This document shows, piece after piece, positions 7,862 to 17,014 of a stretch of DNA of 64,000 nucleotides (its first letter is position 1; the number at the start of each line of letters is the position of its first letter). Both the position numbers and the translations under genes were made by a program. The stretch lies in assembly GCA_028283825.1 (NCBI GenBank), contig JAPWJW010000001.1, forward strand, positions 930,001-994,000, in the 5' to 3' direction. The notes below the pieces were generated by a model. That model had not been told where the DNA came from. It saw nothing but the letters and a program-made list of their open reading frames with translations, and made no database searches. The stretch is from Azospirillaceae bacterium (GTDB lineage Bacteria > Pseudomonadota > Alphaproteobacteria > Azospirillales > Azospirillaceae).

Positions 7862-9355
7862 TCAGCCCTTGGGCGTGATGGGTAGGGGCAGGAACATCTG
7901 CTGGTCGGCGCGCTTGACCAGCAACAGGATGGACTTGTGATTGTCCTTCTTGGCCTTTTCGATCTGGGCGGTGATGTCGGCGGGGGTTTTCGCCGGCTCA
8001 TTGTTCACGCTGGCAATGATGTCGCCGGGGCGCAGGCCCAGATCGTCCTTGCCGGGATCGACGATGACCACGCCCTGGGCGTCGCCGTCCAGGCCCAGCT
8101 TCTCGCGGGTGCGGTCGTCCAGCTTGCTCAGCTTCATGCCCAGCACGGTGGTGTCGCCGCCGCCCTTGCCGTCCGGCGAGGCCGAAGCGACGGGGCTGTC
8201 CTTGTCCTGGTTGGGCGCCTCGCCCAGCTTGACCGACACGGTGATGACCTTGCCGGCGCGCAGCACGCCCAGGTCCACGGTCTTGCCCGGTTCGATGCCG
8301 GCGACGTTGCGGGCCAGGTCGCGCTGGTTGTCGATGGCCTTGCCGTTGATGCTCTGCACCACATCGCCCTGCTTCAGGCCACCCTTTTCCGCCGGGCTCT
8401 TGGGCGAGACGGCGTTGATGATGGCGCCCTTGGGCTCCTTCAGGCCCAGGCTGTCGGCGATGTCCTGGGTCACGGCCTGCAGGGTGACGCCCAGATAGCC
8501 GCGCTCGATATGGCCGGTGGCCTTCAGCTTTTCGATCACCGGCTTGGCGACGTTGGATGGGATGGCGAAGCCGATGCCGACCGAGCCGCCGGTGGGCGAG
8601 AAGATGGCGGTGTTGATGCCGATGACCTCGCCATTGGCGTTGAAGGTCGGGCCGCCGGAATTGCCCTTGTTGATCGAGGCGTCGATCTGCAGGAAATCGT
8701 TCAGGTTGGCGGGGTCGATGTCACGGCTGCGGGCCGAGACGATGCCGGCGGTGACGGTGCCACCCAGGCCGAAGGGGTTGCCCACGGCCACCACCCAGTC
8801 ACCGGGGCGCATCTTGTCGCTGTCGCCGAAGGACAAGGCCTGCAGCGGCTTCTTGGTCTCGACCTTCAGCAGCGCCAGGTCCGAGCGTTCGTCCTGGCCC
8901 ACGATCTTGGCCGGCACGTCGTCGGCCTGGTCCTGGAAGTGGACCTTCACCTCGTCAGCACCCTCGATGACGTGGCGGTTGGTGACGATGTAGCCGCTGG
9001 GGTCGATGACGAAGCCGGAACCCAGGGCGGATTCGACGCGCGGCCGGCCGTTGCTGCCCCGGCCGCCGGGGACGGCGTCATCGGGGAAGCCGAAGTGGCG
9101 CATCATGTCCTGCAGTTCCTGCGGGACCTGCGGGGCGGTCACCTTGTGCGCGGCGGTGATGGTCACCACCGCCGGTGCCACCTTCTCCACCAGGTCGGCG
9201 AAGCTGGGCAGGGCCGCCGGGCTGGCGGCGCGCGCGGTTTCGGCGGCCGGCGGGGCCACCAGGGCGGTGCCGGTCATCAGGCCGATGGCCAGCAGCGACA
9301 TGGCCAGGCGGGGAAGGCGCTTCTTGGCGGGGGTGGTGGTGGGCAGGGAGGTCAT
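7862..9355 (-). CDS. degP: Do-family periplasmic serine protease (DegP/DegQ/MucD)
   Basis: About 497 residues from the ATG; a GTG six codons upstream is an alternative start. An N-terminal signal segment ends in ARA. The trypsin-like domain shows the catalytic His in VTNRHVI, Asp in RSDLALL and Ser in GNSGGP. Two PDZ domains follow, the first starting near YLGVTLQ and the second near KLGLDGDAQGVV. It is predicted to degrade or refold misfolded envelope proteins as an oligomeric cage. It is followed by a strong terminator and then by a two-component operon in the same direction, a common arrangement for stress-controlled MucD-like proteases. Confidence 0.9.
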   Translation of the reverse strand: MTSLPTTTPAKKRLPRLAMSLLAIGLMTGTALVAPPAAETARAASPAALPSFADLVEKVAPAVVTITAAHKVTAPQVPQELQDMMRHFGFPDDAVPGGRGSNGRPRVESALGSGFVIDPSGYIVTNRHVIEGADEVKVHFQDQADDVPAKIVGQDERSDLALLKVETKKPLQALSFGDSDKMRPGDWVVAVGNPFGLGGTVTAGIVSARSRDIDPANLNDFLQIDASINKGNSGGPTFNANGEVIGINTAIFSPTGGSVGIGFAIPSNVAKPVIEKLKATGHIERGYLGVTLQAVTQDIADSLGLKEPKGAIINAVSPKSPAEKGGLKQGDVVQSINGKAIDNQRDLARNVAGIEPGKTVDLGVLRAGKVITVSVKLGEAPNQDKDSPVASASPDGKGGGDTTVLGMKLSKLDDRTREKLGLDGDAQGVVIVDPGKDDLGLRPGDIIASVNNEPAKTPADITAQIEKAKKDNHKSILLLVKRADQQMFLPLPITPKG

Positions 9356-9486
9356 TCTTGAGCTCGCTTTCACGTCTTCTTTGTCTTTAGGCCCGGTCGC
9401 GGGACTTTAGCGGGATTAAAAGGTATTTGTCAGGGAATTGGGGCCGTATTGCGGTTCCGGCCCCGAAAAGCCGTACAGGCGGGCGT

Positions 9487-10230
9487 TCAGGTGTCGATGG
9501 AGCCGTCATCGAAACCGCCGTCATCGAAGGAATTGTCGGTCTGGTAGTCGGCGTCCTGGTAGCCGCCATCCTGGCGACCCTGGTCGAAGGAAGTGCGGTC
9601 AGTACTACCGCCGCCTTCGTTGATGATGGTCTCATTCACCGTGGTGTTGTTGACGACGGTCTCATCGATGCGGTCACCGCCGCCGCCCCAAGGGCTGCCG
9701 CCGAAGCCGCCCCCCAGGCCCCCGCCATGGCCGCCACGGAACAGCGACTCAACCGCGTCGGCCGCCAGCACGCCGCCGGCGACGCCGGCCATGGTCTCAA
9801 ACATGCCGCGCATGAAGCTGCGCGGCTGGGCATAGACGGGCGGGGCGCCGTAGGCCGGCTGGCCATAAGCGGGCGGTTGCTGGCCGTAGGCCTGCTGCTG
9901 TCCATAGGGCGGCTGGGGCTGCGGCTGATAGGATTGCTGCCCCCACGGGCCGTTGGACTGGCCGCTTGCCGATTGATCGGAACCGCGGAAGGGTGGCGGT
10001 GCCGCGGTGCTGCTGCGGGCGTTTTCCTGCAGGTCGGCCAGCCGCCGCTGGGCATCGACCAGGGCCTCCTGCTGGGCCAGCAGCGCCTGGGCCATGATGT
10101 AGGGCAGGGTGGGCTGGCGCGACAGGGCGTCGCCGACCAGGCGGTCCGATTCAGGGTCGCGCGGCATGCCGTCCAGTCGGGACACACGCGCCAGCAGGGC
10201 TGTCAAATCTTCGCGGTCCTTGGGGGTCAT
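9487..10230 (-). CDS. DUF2076 family protein
   Basis: 247 residues from the ATG at MTPKDRED; upstream codons look non-coding. Residues 1-75 form the helical DUF2076 start (LTALLARVSRLDG, YIMAQALLAQQEAL). A Gln/Pro/Tyr/Gly-rich linker (PYGQQQAYGQQPP) follows, then a Gly-rich patch, and finally an acidic Asn/Asp-rich tail with VVNNTTVNETIINEGG. Members are often called periplasmic ligand-binding sensor proteins, but no signal peptide or biochemical function is evident here. It diverges from the pseudouridine synthase gene. Confidence 0.75.
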   Translation of the reverse strand: MTPKDREDLTALLARVSRLDGMPRDPESDRLVGDALSRQPTLPYIMAQALLAQQEALVDAQRRLADLQENARSSTAAPPPFRGSDQSASGQSNGPWGQQSYQPQPQPPYGQQQAYGQQPPAYGQPAYGAPPVYAQPRSFMRGMFETMAGVAGGVLAADAVESLFRGGHGGGLGGGFGGSPWGGGGDRIDETVVNNTTVNETIINEGGGSTDRTSFDQGRQDGGYQDADYQTDNSFDDGGFDDGSIDT

Positions 10231-10442
10231 GATGATCCTCGAACGCTTTCCTTGGGTGAAGGGGATATCGCAGTAACATGGGTCGATATCCGCCGGCCGC
10301 AACGAGGATGATCATGGCCGGGCCAGACTTTCCAGCCTATGGAGCCCGGATTAAGTTTTTTTCATGCGCTGAAGTGCTTAAAGGGATAAGACCCCTCTCC
10401 ATTCGAGACCTTGAGGGGCCCGTTCGAGGGTGCCGCCGTTCC

Positions 10443-11219
10443 ATGGCCATCATGCTTCCCCTGGCGCCCCCCGCCTACACGCCCGAGCAGATGCGGGCCC
10501 GCGTCCTGCATCAGGACGGCGACGTGCTGATCGTGGACAAGCCCTATGGTTTGCCCGTGCATTACGGCACCAAATCCACCGACCATCTGGAACGCTACCT
10601 GCCCTGGCTGGTGGCGGAGGATGCGCCGGCCCCGCGCCTGGCCCACCGGCTGGACAAGGACACCACCGGCTGCCTGGTGCTGGGCCTGAACGAGGCGGCG
10701 TCCACCCGGCTGGGCAAGCTGTTCCTGGCCGGCCGGGTGGGCAAGCGCTACTGGGCCGTGGTCAAGGGACGACCCGACGGGCCGGAGGGCCGTATCGACC
10801 TGCCCCTGATCAAGCGCAAGGTGCCCGGCTGTTCGCGCATGATGGTGGAGGATGAGGGCAAGCAGGCCGTCACCGAATGGCGGGTGATGGCCAGCGGCGC
10901 GGATGCCGACGGCCAGGTCCTGTCCTGGCTGGAACTGACGCCCCGCACCGGGCGCATGCACCAGCTGCGCGTCCATTGCGAGGCCATGGGCTGGCCCATC
11001 CTGGGCGATCCCATCTACGGCCGCGACTGGCGGGTGGAGGGCGGGCGGGACCCTGCGCCGGCCATTCCCCTGCACCTGCATGCCCGCTGGGTGGCGCTAC
11101 CGTGGGGGCCGGCGGCGGAATCGCTGCTGACGGCCACGGCACCCTTGTCCCCCCACATGGCGGCGACGTTGGAGCGCCTGGGGTTCCCGGTCGAATCAGC
11201 CGGCCCGATTCAGGGTTAA
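10443..11219 (+). CDS. RluA-family RNA pseudouridine synthase
   Basis: About 258 residues from the first ATG; a second ATG three codons later is also possible, and the long upstream extension is not protein-like. HRLDKDTTGCLVLG contains the catalytic Asp of the RluA family. Other family elements are VVKGRPDG, RTGRMHQLRVH and GDPIYG. There is no N-terminal S4 domain, as in the shorter RluA/RluE-like enzymes. It isomerises uridine to pseudouridine in rRNA or tRNA; the site cannot be predicted. Confidence 0.85.
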   Translation: MAIMLPLAPPAYTPEQMRARVLHQDGDVLIVDKPYGLPVHYGTKSTDHLERYLPWLVAEDAPAPRLAHRLDKDTTGCLVLGLNEAASTRLGKLFLAGRVGKRYWAVVKGRPDGPEGRIDLPLIKRKVPGCSRMMVEDEGKQAVTEWRVMASGADADGQVLSWLELTPRTGRMHQLRVHCEAMGWPILGDPIYGRDWRVEGGRDPAPAIPLHLHARWVALPWGPAAESLLTATAPLSPHMAATLERLGFPVESAGPIQG

Positions 11220-11292
11220 CAGGCGGCGACGGGTTGGTGCCGTCTGCGCCGTATAAAGCGCTGTCCCGGTGGTTGGAACGGCACTGGGCCCC

Positions 11293-11329
11293 GAAAAAGG
11301 AAAAGGTCGGTGGCAGAACGCCACCGACC
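11293..11329 (-). terminator. Leftward intrinsic terminator of an unknown transcript
   Basis: A perfect 10-bp stem GGTCGGTGGC/GCCACCGACC with a 5-base loop. On the minus strand it is followed by TTTTCCTTTTT, a good terminator tail; on the plus strand there is no T run. No leftward gene is recognisable upstream, so a small RNA or unannotated short gene may end here. Confidence 0.55.
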
Positions 11330-11511
11330 CATCAAGGCTTGGAAGGAATTCAAGACAGGACGGAAGCGAAGGGCGCCGTCATGGCTTGGTAGATCCGTTG
11401 CCGCGGCGGAACCGGCCAGGAACTCCGGTCCCGTCGCCACAGGTACGGGGGAACGTCAACCGGGCAGGGTGGTCTAGAACCCGAGCCCGGGGTGTTTCCG
11501 GCGCCGCACCC

Positions 11512-11530
11512 GCCCCAACCAGGTTGGGGC
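11512..11530. repeat. Perfect 9-bp inverted repeat
   Basis: GCCCCAACC and GGTTGGGGC are separated by one base. In DNA this could be a dyad for a regulator; in RNA it would be a hairpin inside a leftward transcript ending at 11293. The role is unknown. Confidence 0.4.
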
Positions 11531-12106
11531 AGAAGGGGCGGGCATCCGCTCGGTCTAGAAGCGGGGCGCCGGTGCCACCAGCCAAGGAGGCGGCGCCGCG
11601 GGCGGGGGGTTGGGGCTCCCGTCGTTGGCTGTTGCCGTCTCCATCGGCTGGCGACGAACGGACAGTGCCACGCCAAGCTGACCGCATCCTGACAGCGATG
11701 CGCGGAATGTCGATTTCCGGCGGCCGTCACATTTTTGCCCCCGAGCCTCATTTTCCGTCCCGGTGCGACATCCTGCCGCCACCCCGGGAACCCCGCGCCG
11801 TCGCCACCGTTGTTGTCGCAACGTCGCCCAGGGTTTCGGCCGCGCTCGCGCGATCAGCCGTAGACGGGGCGTTAACCTTCTTCACCCTAAGATGGGCTGA
11901 TGGGCGCCGCGAGCCCGTGCGTCCGGGCGCTTTCGTTTTGAATTTTGCTGTGACAAGGACGTTTTCGCCCTTTTTGCGTCCATTTTCGTGTCCACGATCC
12001 CTTCCGCATCGCCACGGATGATGCGATAGAGTTTTTCCGGGCGGACACCGCTTGGGATCATCCCGCTCAGGACCACGTCGTCAGATATCGAGTCAGATAC
12101 CGTCCC

Positions 12107-13135
12107 ATGTTGACCTCTCTCTCGGCCGCCTCCGGATCCCACGCCCAGCCGGCATCCACGCTGGTGGGCAAGCGCCTGTCCATCGTCATCCCCATGCATA
12201 ATGAGGAGGCCAACCTGGCCGCCTTGTTCGAGCGGCTGATCCCGGTGCTGGACGGCATCGGCATGCCGTTCGAGATCATCTGCGTGGATGACGGTTCGCG
12301 TGACGGCACCTTCGCGGCATTGGTCTTCCACCAGGCGCGCGAGCCGCGGCTGAAGCTGTTGCGCCTGTCGCGCAACTTCGGGAAAGAGGCGGCGATGTCC
12401 GCCGGCCTGCGGCACGCCAACGGCGACGCCGTGGTGCTGATGGACGGCGACCTGCAGCACCCGCCGGAGACCATCGTCACCTTCGTGGAACAGTGGCACC
12501 AGGGCATGCAGATGGTCTACGGCGTGCGCGCCAGCCGCCTGACCGACCCCTGGACCCGCCGCTTCCTGACCAAGATCTATTACCGCCTGCTGGACAATTT
12601 GTCCGAGGTGACGCTGCCGCGCGGCGCCGGTGACTTCCGCCTGCTGGACCGCAGCGTGGTCGATGCCCTGAACGCCATGCCGGAGCGCAACCGCTTCATG
12701 AAGGGCCTGTTCAGCTGGGTGGGGTACCGCCAGCTGGCGATACCGTTCGAGGTGGCGCAGCGCCACGCCGGCACCTCCACCTTCAATTTCTGGCGCCTGC
12801 TGCGCTTCGGCCTGGACGGCGTGGTGTCGTTCAGCAACGTGCCGCTGCGCATGTGGTCGTGGCTGGGCATCGCCCTGTCGGTGCCCTCCTTCTTCTATGG
12901 CCTGGTCATCATCACCAAGACGCTGCTGTTCGGCGTCGATACGCCCGGCTACGCCTCCACCATGGTGGCGGTGCTGTTCCTGGGCGGCCTGCAGCTGATC
13001 GGCCTGGGCGTGCTGGGCGACTATCTGGGCCGCGTCTTCACCGAGGTGAAGGGCCGGCCGATGTACCTGGTGAACGAGAAGGTGGGCTTCGGCGAGGCGG
13101 TCGCGCGTCCGGCCCCGGTTGGGGAGCAGTCCTGA
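12107..13135 (+). CDS. Family 2 glycosyltransferase (polyprenyl-phosphate sugar transferase, DPM1/GtrB-like)
   Basis: 342 residues. The GT-A domain starts at LSIVIPMHNEE (about residue 24), with nucleotide-binding VDDGSRDGT, the DGDLQHPPE metal/acceptor motif and GAGDFRLLDR. Two C-terminal transmembrane helices lie around residues 245-265 and 285-305. It is predicted to transfer a sugar from a nucleotide donor to undecaprenyl phosphate at the inner membrane. The next gene, five bases on, is a GT-C membrane transferase that would use such a lipid-linked donor, so the two probably act together on LPS or glycan decoration. Confidence 0.85.
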   Translation: MLTSLSAASGSHAQPASTLVGKRLSIVIPMHNEEANLAALFERLIPVLDGIGMPFEIICVDDGSRDGTFAALVFHQAREPRLKLLRLSRNFGKEAAMSAGLRHANGDAVVLMDGDLQHPPETIVTFVEQWHQGMQMVYGVRASRLTDPWTRRFLTKIYYRLLDNLSEVTLPRGAGDFRLLDRSVVDALNAMPERNRFMKGLFSWVGYRQLAIPFEVAQRHAGTSTFNFWRLLRFGLDGVVSFSNVPLRMWSWLGIALSVPSFFYGLVIITKTLLFGVDTPGYASTMVAVLFLGGLQLIGLGVLGDYLGRVFTEVKGRPMYLVNEKVGFGEAVARPAPVGEQS

Positions 13136-13140
13136 CCCCC

Positions 13141-14868
13141 ATGCCGCTCGCCCGTGTCCCCCATGCCCCTGTGACCGACGTGCGGACGCCTGAGATTCTG
13201 GGCGGGGCGGCGGCCGACCAGACGCCGGGCGTGAAGCCGGCCTGGTGGCGCCTGTCCGTCTGGGACGCCCTGTTCTGGCTGGCCATGCTGGCGGCCGTGG
13301 CCATGGTGGCCGTGGGCTTCCAGGATTTCGGCATCACCTTCGATGAACCGCTGCACGTGGAATACGGGCAGCGCGCGCTGGAATGGTACGCCTCGCTGGG
13401 CCGTGACCGCGCCGTCCTGGAATTCCAGAACCTGTACCTCTACGGCGCCCTGTTCGATACCATCGAGGCGCTGGCCGAAAACGTCCTGCCGCTGGACGTC
13501 TACGCCACCCGCCGCCTGGTCGGCGGGCTGACGGGCCTGCTGGGCGTGCTGGCCGTGCGCCGCATCGCCCGCGACATCGCGGGCGGGAAGACGGGCGACC
13601 GTGCCGGCCTGATCGCCGGCCTGTGCCTGATGCTGATCCCCGACTGGTGGGGCCATTCCTTCGCCAACCCCAAGGACGTGCCCTTCGCCGTGGCCGCCGC
13701 CTGGACCCTGTCCTGGCTGGTGCGGGTGGGCAAGACCATGCCCAACCCCAGCCGGGGCTCGGTCGCCATGCTGGGCGTCTGCTTCGGCATGGCCCTGGGC
13801 ATCCGGGTCGGCGGCGTGCTGCTGGCCGGTCCCATCGCCCTGGTGATCTTCGGCGAGATTTTCCGCCGCATCCTGACCGGCGCCGCCCCGCGTGAGGTGT
13901 GGCGCGCCACCTGGCGCCTGGCGGGCAGGCTGTGGTTCGCCGCCCCCATCGCCTATCTGGTCATGCTGGCCTTCTGGCCGTGGGCCCAGGTGGATCCCCT
14001 GCGCCACCCGGTGGAGGCGCTGGCTGAGTTCTCGAAGTTCCCCATGGACTTCACCTTCACCTTCGCCGGGGTCCAGGTGCGCACCACCAACCTGCCCTGG
14101 TGGTACCTGCCGGTCGGCTTCGGCGTGAAGCTGCCGGAGATCGAACTGGTCGGCCTGGCCGCCAGCGCCGCCTTCGTCGTCATGGCTTTCGCGCGCCAGC
14201 CCCTTACCGGGCGCGCCTGGGCCGGCGTGCTGCGCCTGGACGTGCTGGCACTGGCCACCGCCCTGTTGCTGCCGCCGGTGGCGGTGGTGGCGACGGACGC
14301 CGTGCTGTACGACGGCATCCGGCACATGCTGTTCCTGATGCCGCCGCTGGCGACCACGGCGGCGCTGGGCCTGAACGGCCTGCTGACCCTGGCGCTCCGC
14401 CGCTGGCCCCGGCTGCCCGGCCTGCGGGCCGGCATGGGCGCCTTGCTGGCGGCCTGTGCCGCCATCCAGGTGGCCTTCATGGTCCATTTGCACCCCTATG
14501 AGACCATCTGGTTCAACCGTTTCGCCGGCGGCGTGCACGGTGCCGGCCCGCGGTTCGAGTTGGACTACTGGGGCAGTTCCCTGTCCGACGCCGCCAAGCG
14601 CCTGACCGACACCATGGTGAAGCTGGAGGGGGCGGCCGCCTTGACCCAGCCCTACCGCATCCGCGTTTGCGGCCCGCCCACCTCGGTGTTCCACTACTTG
14701 CCGCCGGCGTGGAAGCCCACCCGGCGCAATACGGGGCCGGTGGATTTCTACTTTGCCTTCACCCGCTGGGCCTGTAAGGAGATCCCGGCCGGCCAGGACA
14801 TCGTGCGCATCGAGCGCGATGGCGAGGTGCTGGCCTATGTGCGTGATTTGCGGGAGCCGCCCCAGTAA
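13141..14868 (+). CDS. GT-C-type integral membrane glycosyltransferase
   Basis: 575 residues from the ATG five bases after the preceding stop. It has about ten hydrophobic segments. The acidic pair in the first periplasmic loop, FGITFDEPLH, resembles the DE motif of polyprenyl-phosphate-dependent GT-C enzymes (ArnT/PMT-like). A soluble segment of about 130 residues forms the C-terminus (IWFNRFAGGVHGAG, VCGPPTSVFHYLPP). It is expected to use the lipid-linked sugar made by the adjacent family 2 enzyme and to work on the periplasmic face. The acceptor is unknown. Confidence 0.7.
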   Translation: MPLARVPHAPVTDVRTPEILGGAAADQTPGVKPAWWRLSVWDALFWLAMLAAVAMVAVGFQDFGITFDEPLHVEYGQRALEWYASLGRDRAVLEFQNLYLYGALFDTIEALAENVLPLDVYATRRLVGGLTGLLGVLAVRRIARDIAGGKTGDRAGLIAGLCLMLIPDWWGHSFANPKDVPFAVAAAWTLSWLVRVGKTMPNPSRGSVAMLGVCFGMALGIRVGGVLLAGPIALVIFGEIFRRILTGAAPREVWRATWRLAGRLWFAAPIAYLVMLAFWPWAQVDPLRHPVEALAEFSKFPMDFTFTFAGVQVRTTNLPWWYLPVGFGVKLPEIELVGLAASAAFVVMAFARQPLTGRAWAGVLRLDVLALATALLLPPVAVVATDAVLYDGIRHMLFLMPPLATTAALGLNGLLTLALRRWPRLPGLRAGMGALLAACAAIQVAFMVHLHPYETIWFNRFAGGVHGAGPRFELDYWGSSLSDAAKRLTDTMVKLEGAAALTQPYRIRVCGPPTSVFHYLPPAWKPTRRNTGPVDFYFAFTRWACKEIPAGQDIVRIERDGEVLAYVRDLREPPQ

Positions 14869-14903
14869 AGCGGGCGCCTCGCTCTAGGGAAAGGATCGCC
14901 CTG

Positions 14904-15419
14904 ATGAAGCTGTTCGGCCTCGCCGGGTGGAGCGGTTCGGGCAAGACCACCCTGCTGACCCGCCTGATCCCGGAACTGACGGCGCGCGGATATGGCGTGT
15001 CGACCCTCAAGCACGCGCACCACGATTTCGACGTGGACCAGCCGGGCAAGGACAGCTATCGGCACCGCGCCGCCGGCGCCACCGAGGTGCTGGTGGCCTC
15101 GGCCAATCGCTGGGCCCTGATGCATGAGCATCGCGGCGCGCATGAGCCCACCCTGGCCGACCTGGTGTCCAAGCTGTCGCCGGTGGATCTGGTGCTGGTG
15201 GAGGGGTTCAAGCGCGATCCCATACCGAAGCTGGAGATCTGGCGGGCGGAAAACGGCAAGGCGCCCTTGCACCCCGACGACCCCACCATCGTGGCGCTGG
15301 CGGCCGACCCGCTGCCGGTCGAGGCGCCGGGCCATCTGCGCCTGTTTGCCCTGGACGCGGTGGCGGACATCGCCACCTTCATCCTGGCCCATGTCGGTCT
15401 GCCGCCGCAGGCGGGCTGA
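14904..15419 (+). CDS. mobB: Molybdopterin-guanine dinucleotide biosynthesis protein MobB
   Basis: 171-residue P-loop GTPase-like protein. The Walker A is GWSGSGKTTLLTRLI near the N-terminus, followed by STLKHAHHDFDVDQPGKDSYRH and LVLVEGFK, both MobB hallmarks. It assists MobA in converting molybdopterin to MGD. It is followed 15 bases later by moeA, with mobA about 3 kb further on the opposite strand, giving a dispersed molybdenum-cofactor group. Confidence 0.93.
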   Translation: MKLFGLAGWSGSGKTTLLTRLIPELTARGYGVSTLKHAHHDFDVDQPGKDSYRHRAAGATEVLVASANRWALMHEHRGAHEPTLADLVSKLSPVDLVLVEGFKRDPIPKLEIWRAENGKAPLHPDDPTIVALAADPLPVEAPGHLRLFALDAVADIATFILAHVGLPPQAG

Positions 15420-15434
15420 GCGGTCATCCATCCC

Positions 15435-16673
15435 ATGTCCGACACCCCCAACGACTGTTATGTCCCCTCGGGTCTGCTGACCGTCGACCAGGCGCGCGAC
15501 CGGCTGCTGGCCGGCCTGGCGCCGGTGACGGCGGTGGAAAGCGTGGGCTTGGCCGATGCCGACGGCCGGGCGCTGGCGCATGACCTGGTGGCGCCGCACG
15601 ATCTGCCGCCCTTCGCCCAGTCGGCCATGGACGGCTATGCCCTGGCCCACCGGGATGCGGGTGGCGGGACGCCCGTGCGATTGCCCCTGTCCGGCCGCGT
15701 GGCGGCGGGCGATGCGCCGGGTGTGCTGACGCCCGGCACGGCGGTGCGCATCTTCACCGGCGCCCCCCTGCCGGCCGGCGCCGATACTGTGCTGATGCAG
15801 GAAGACGCGGTTCTCGAAGACGGCGTCCTGGTGGTGGGGCCCGGCCTCGCCGCCGGCCGCAATTGCCGTCTGGCGGGCGAGGATGTGGCGGCCGGCGCCG
15901 TGGCGCTGCCGGCCGGCCGCCGGCTGACGCCCGCCGCGCTGGGCCTGGCGGCGGCGCTGGGCCGGCAAACCCTGGCGGTGCGGGCGCCGCTGACGGTGGC
16001 GCTGGTGTCCACAGGCAATGAGGTGCGTCCGGCGGGCGCCGCCTTGGGTCCCGGCGCCATCCACGACGCCAACGGACCGATGCTGTCGGCGCTGCTGCGC
16101 CGCCTGGGCTGCCGCGTTGTCCCGGCCGGGATCATCGGTGATGATCTGGGCGCCCTCACCACCCGCCTGGCCGGCCTGAAGGCCGACCTGATCCTCAGCA
16201 GCGGCGGCGTCTCCGCCGGGGAGGAGGACCACGTGAAGGCGGCGGTCACGGCCCTGGGCGGCATCGACTTCTGGCGCCTGGCGCTGAAGCCCGGCAAGCC
16301 CCTGGCCTTCGGCCGGGTGGGCGCCACGCCCTTCCTGGGCCTGCCCGGCAACCCCTACGCCGCCTTCGTCGCCTTCCTGGCGCTGGGCCGCCCCCTGGTA
16401 CAGCGCCTGGGCGGCGAGACCGTCAGCGACACGCCCGCCTTCACTGCGCGCGCTGGCTTCACCTTGAACCGCGCGCCGGGCAAGCGCGAATACCTGCGGG
16501 TGACCCTGGCGTCCGAGGGGGGCGTGACCGTGGCCCATCTGTCCGGTGCCACCGGCAGTGCCGCCCTGTCCTCACTGGCGGGCGCCGACGCCATCGCGGT
16601 GGTGGCCGAGGGCAATGCCGGCGTCCGTCCCGGCGATCCGCTGACCGTGCTGCCCCTGCACGGGGTGTTCTGA
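15435..16673 (+). CDS. moeA: Molybdopterin molybdotransferase MoeA
   Basis: 412 residues, the usual MoeA length. It inserts molybdate into adenylated molybdopterin. Motifs are PPFAQSAMDGYA near residue 60, GAPLPAGADTV, STGNEV, IHDANGPML, SSGGVSAGEEDHVK and LALKPGKPLAFG, followed by GLPGNPYA and the C-terminal beta barrel with PGKREYLRV. It lies just after mobB and is presumably co-transcribed with it. Confidence 0.95.
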   Translation: MSDTPNDCYVPSGLLTVDQARDRLLAGLAPVTAVESVGLADADGRALAHDLVAPHDLPPFAQSAMDGYALAHRDAGGGTPVRLPLSGRVAAGDAPGVLTPGTAVRIFTGAPLPAGADTVLMQEDAVLEDGVLVVGPGLAAGRNCRLAGEDVAAGAVALPAGRRLTPAALGLAAALGRQTLAVRAPLTVALVSTGNEVRPAGAALGPGAIHDANGPMLSALLRRLGCRVVPAGIIGDDLGALTTRLAGLKADLILSSGGVSAGEEDHVKAAVTALGGIDFWRLALKPGKPLAFGRVGATPFLGLPGNPYAAFVAFLALGRPLVQRLGGETVSDTPAFTARAGFTLNRAPGKREYLRVTLASEGGVTVAHLSGATGSAALSSLAGADAIAVVAEGNAGVRPGDPLTVLPLHGVF

Positions 16674-16675
16674 CG

Positions 16676-17014
16676 TCACGGTGCCTTCCTGTGGCGCAGC
16701 ACCCAGCCGGCCAACTCATCCAGTTGGGCCGGATGGCCGTCGCCGTCGCGGAAGCGCAGGGTGGCGCTGTGTTCGGGCCAACGCACCACCAGTTCCGTCT
16801 CCACCGCGTCGGGGTGGCCGGGGCCGGGGAAGCGCGTGGGCTGGGCCCCCACGTTGGCGGCCTGCACCAGGTCCCGCAGGGCCGCCTGCTCCTCAGCCGG
16901 CAGGTCGGTCACCGCCATGGCGATGCGCGGCCGGGCCATGGGGAAGGCGATGCCGCCCTGGCGCTGGCATTCGATGGTGACGATGGGCGGCTGGGCCACC
17001 GGGTCGCTGTTCAC
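16676..17014 (-). CDS. Emfourin-type M4 protease inhibitor
   Basis: 112 residues without a signal peptide. The size, an N-terminal strand IVTIECQRQGGIAF and the tight coupling to an M4 protease gene (four-base ATGA overlap) match emfourins, small proteins that block protealysin-like thermolysin-family proteases. It presumably restrains the neighbouring protease inside the producing cell. The family assignment leans on gene context as much as on sequence. Confidence 0.7.
   Translation of the reverse strand: MNSDPVAQPPIVTIECQRQGGIAFPMARPRIAMAVTDLPAEEQAALRDLVQAANVGAQPTRFPGPGHPDAVETELVVRWPEHSATLRFRDGDGHPAQLDELAGWVLRHRKAP

Larger units (their letters stand above)
11220..12106. other. 887-base region with no convincing gene
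   Basis: Open frames here on both strands are Arg/Pro-rich and lack recognisable domains or ribosome sites. The region holds a leftward terminator-like hairpin (11305-11329), a perfect palindrome (11512-11530) and two copies of TTCTAGACC about 70 bases apart on the minus strand. The last 200 bases before the glycosyltransferase gene are richer in T and presumably hold its promoter. A leftward untranslated RNA is possible. Confidence 0.4.

Noticed and set aside
11269-12021. 250-residue rightward open frame in the gap before the glycosyltransferase
   Set aside because: Arg/Pro-rich, no ribosome site and no recognisable domain; it also reads through the leftward terminator hairpin.
13021-14694. 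557-residue open frame opposite the GT-C glycosyltransferase
   Set aside because: Composition is Gln/Gly/His-rich and the plus-strand gene has clear membrane topology and motifs.
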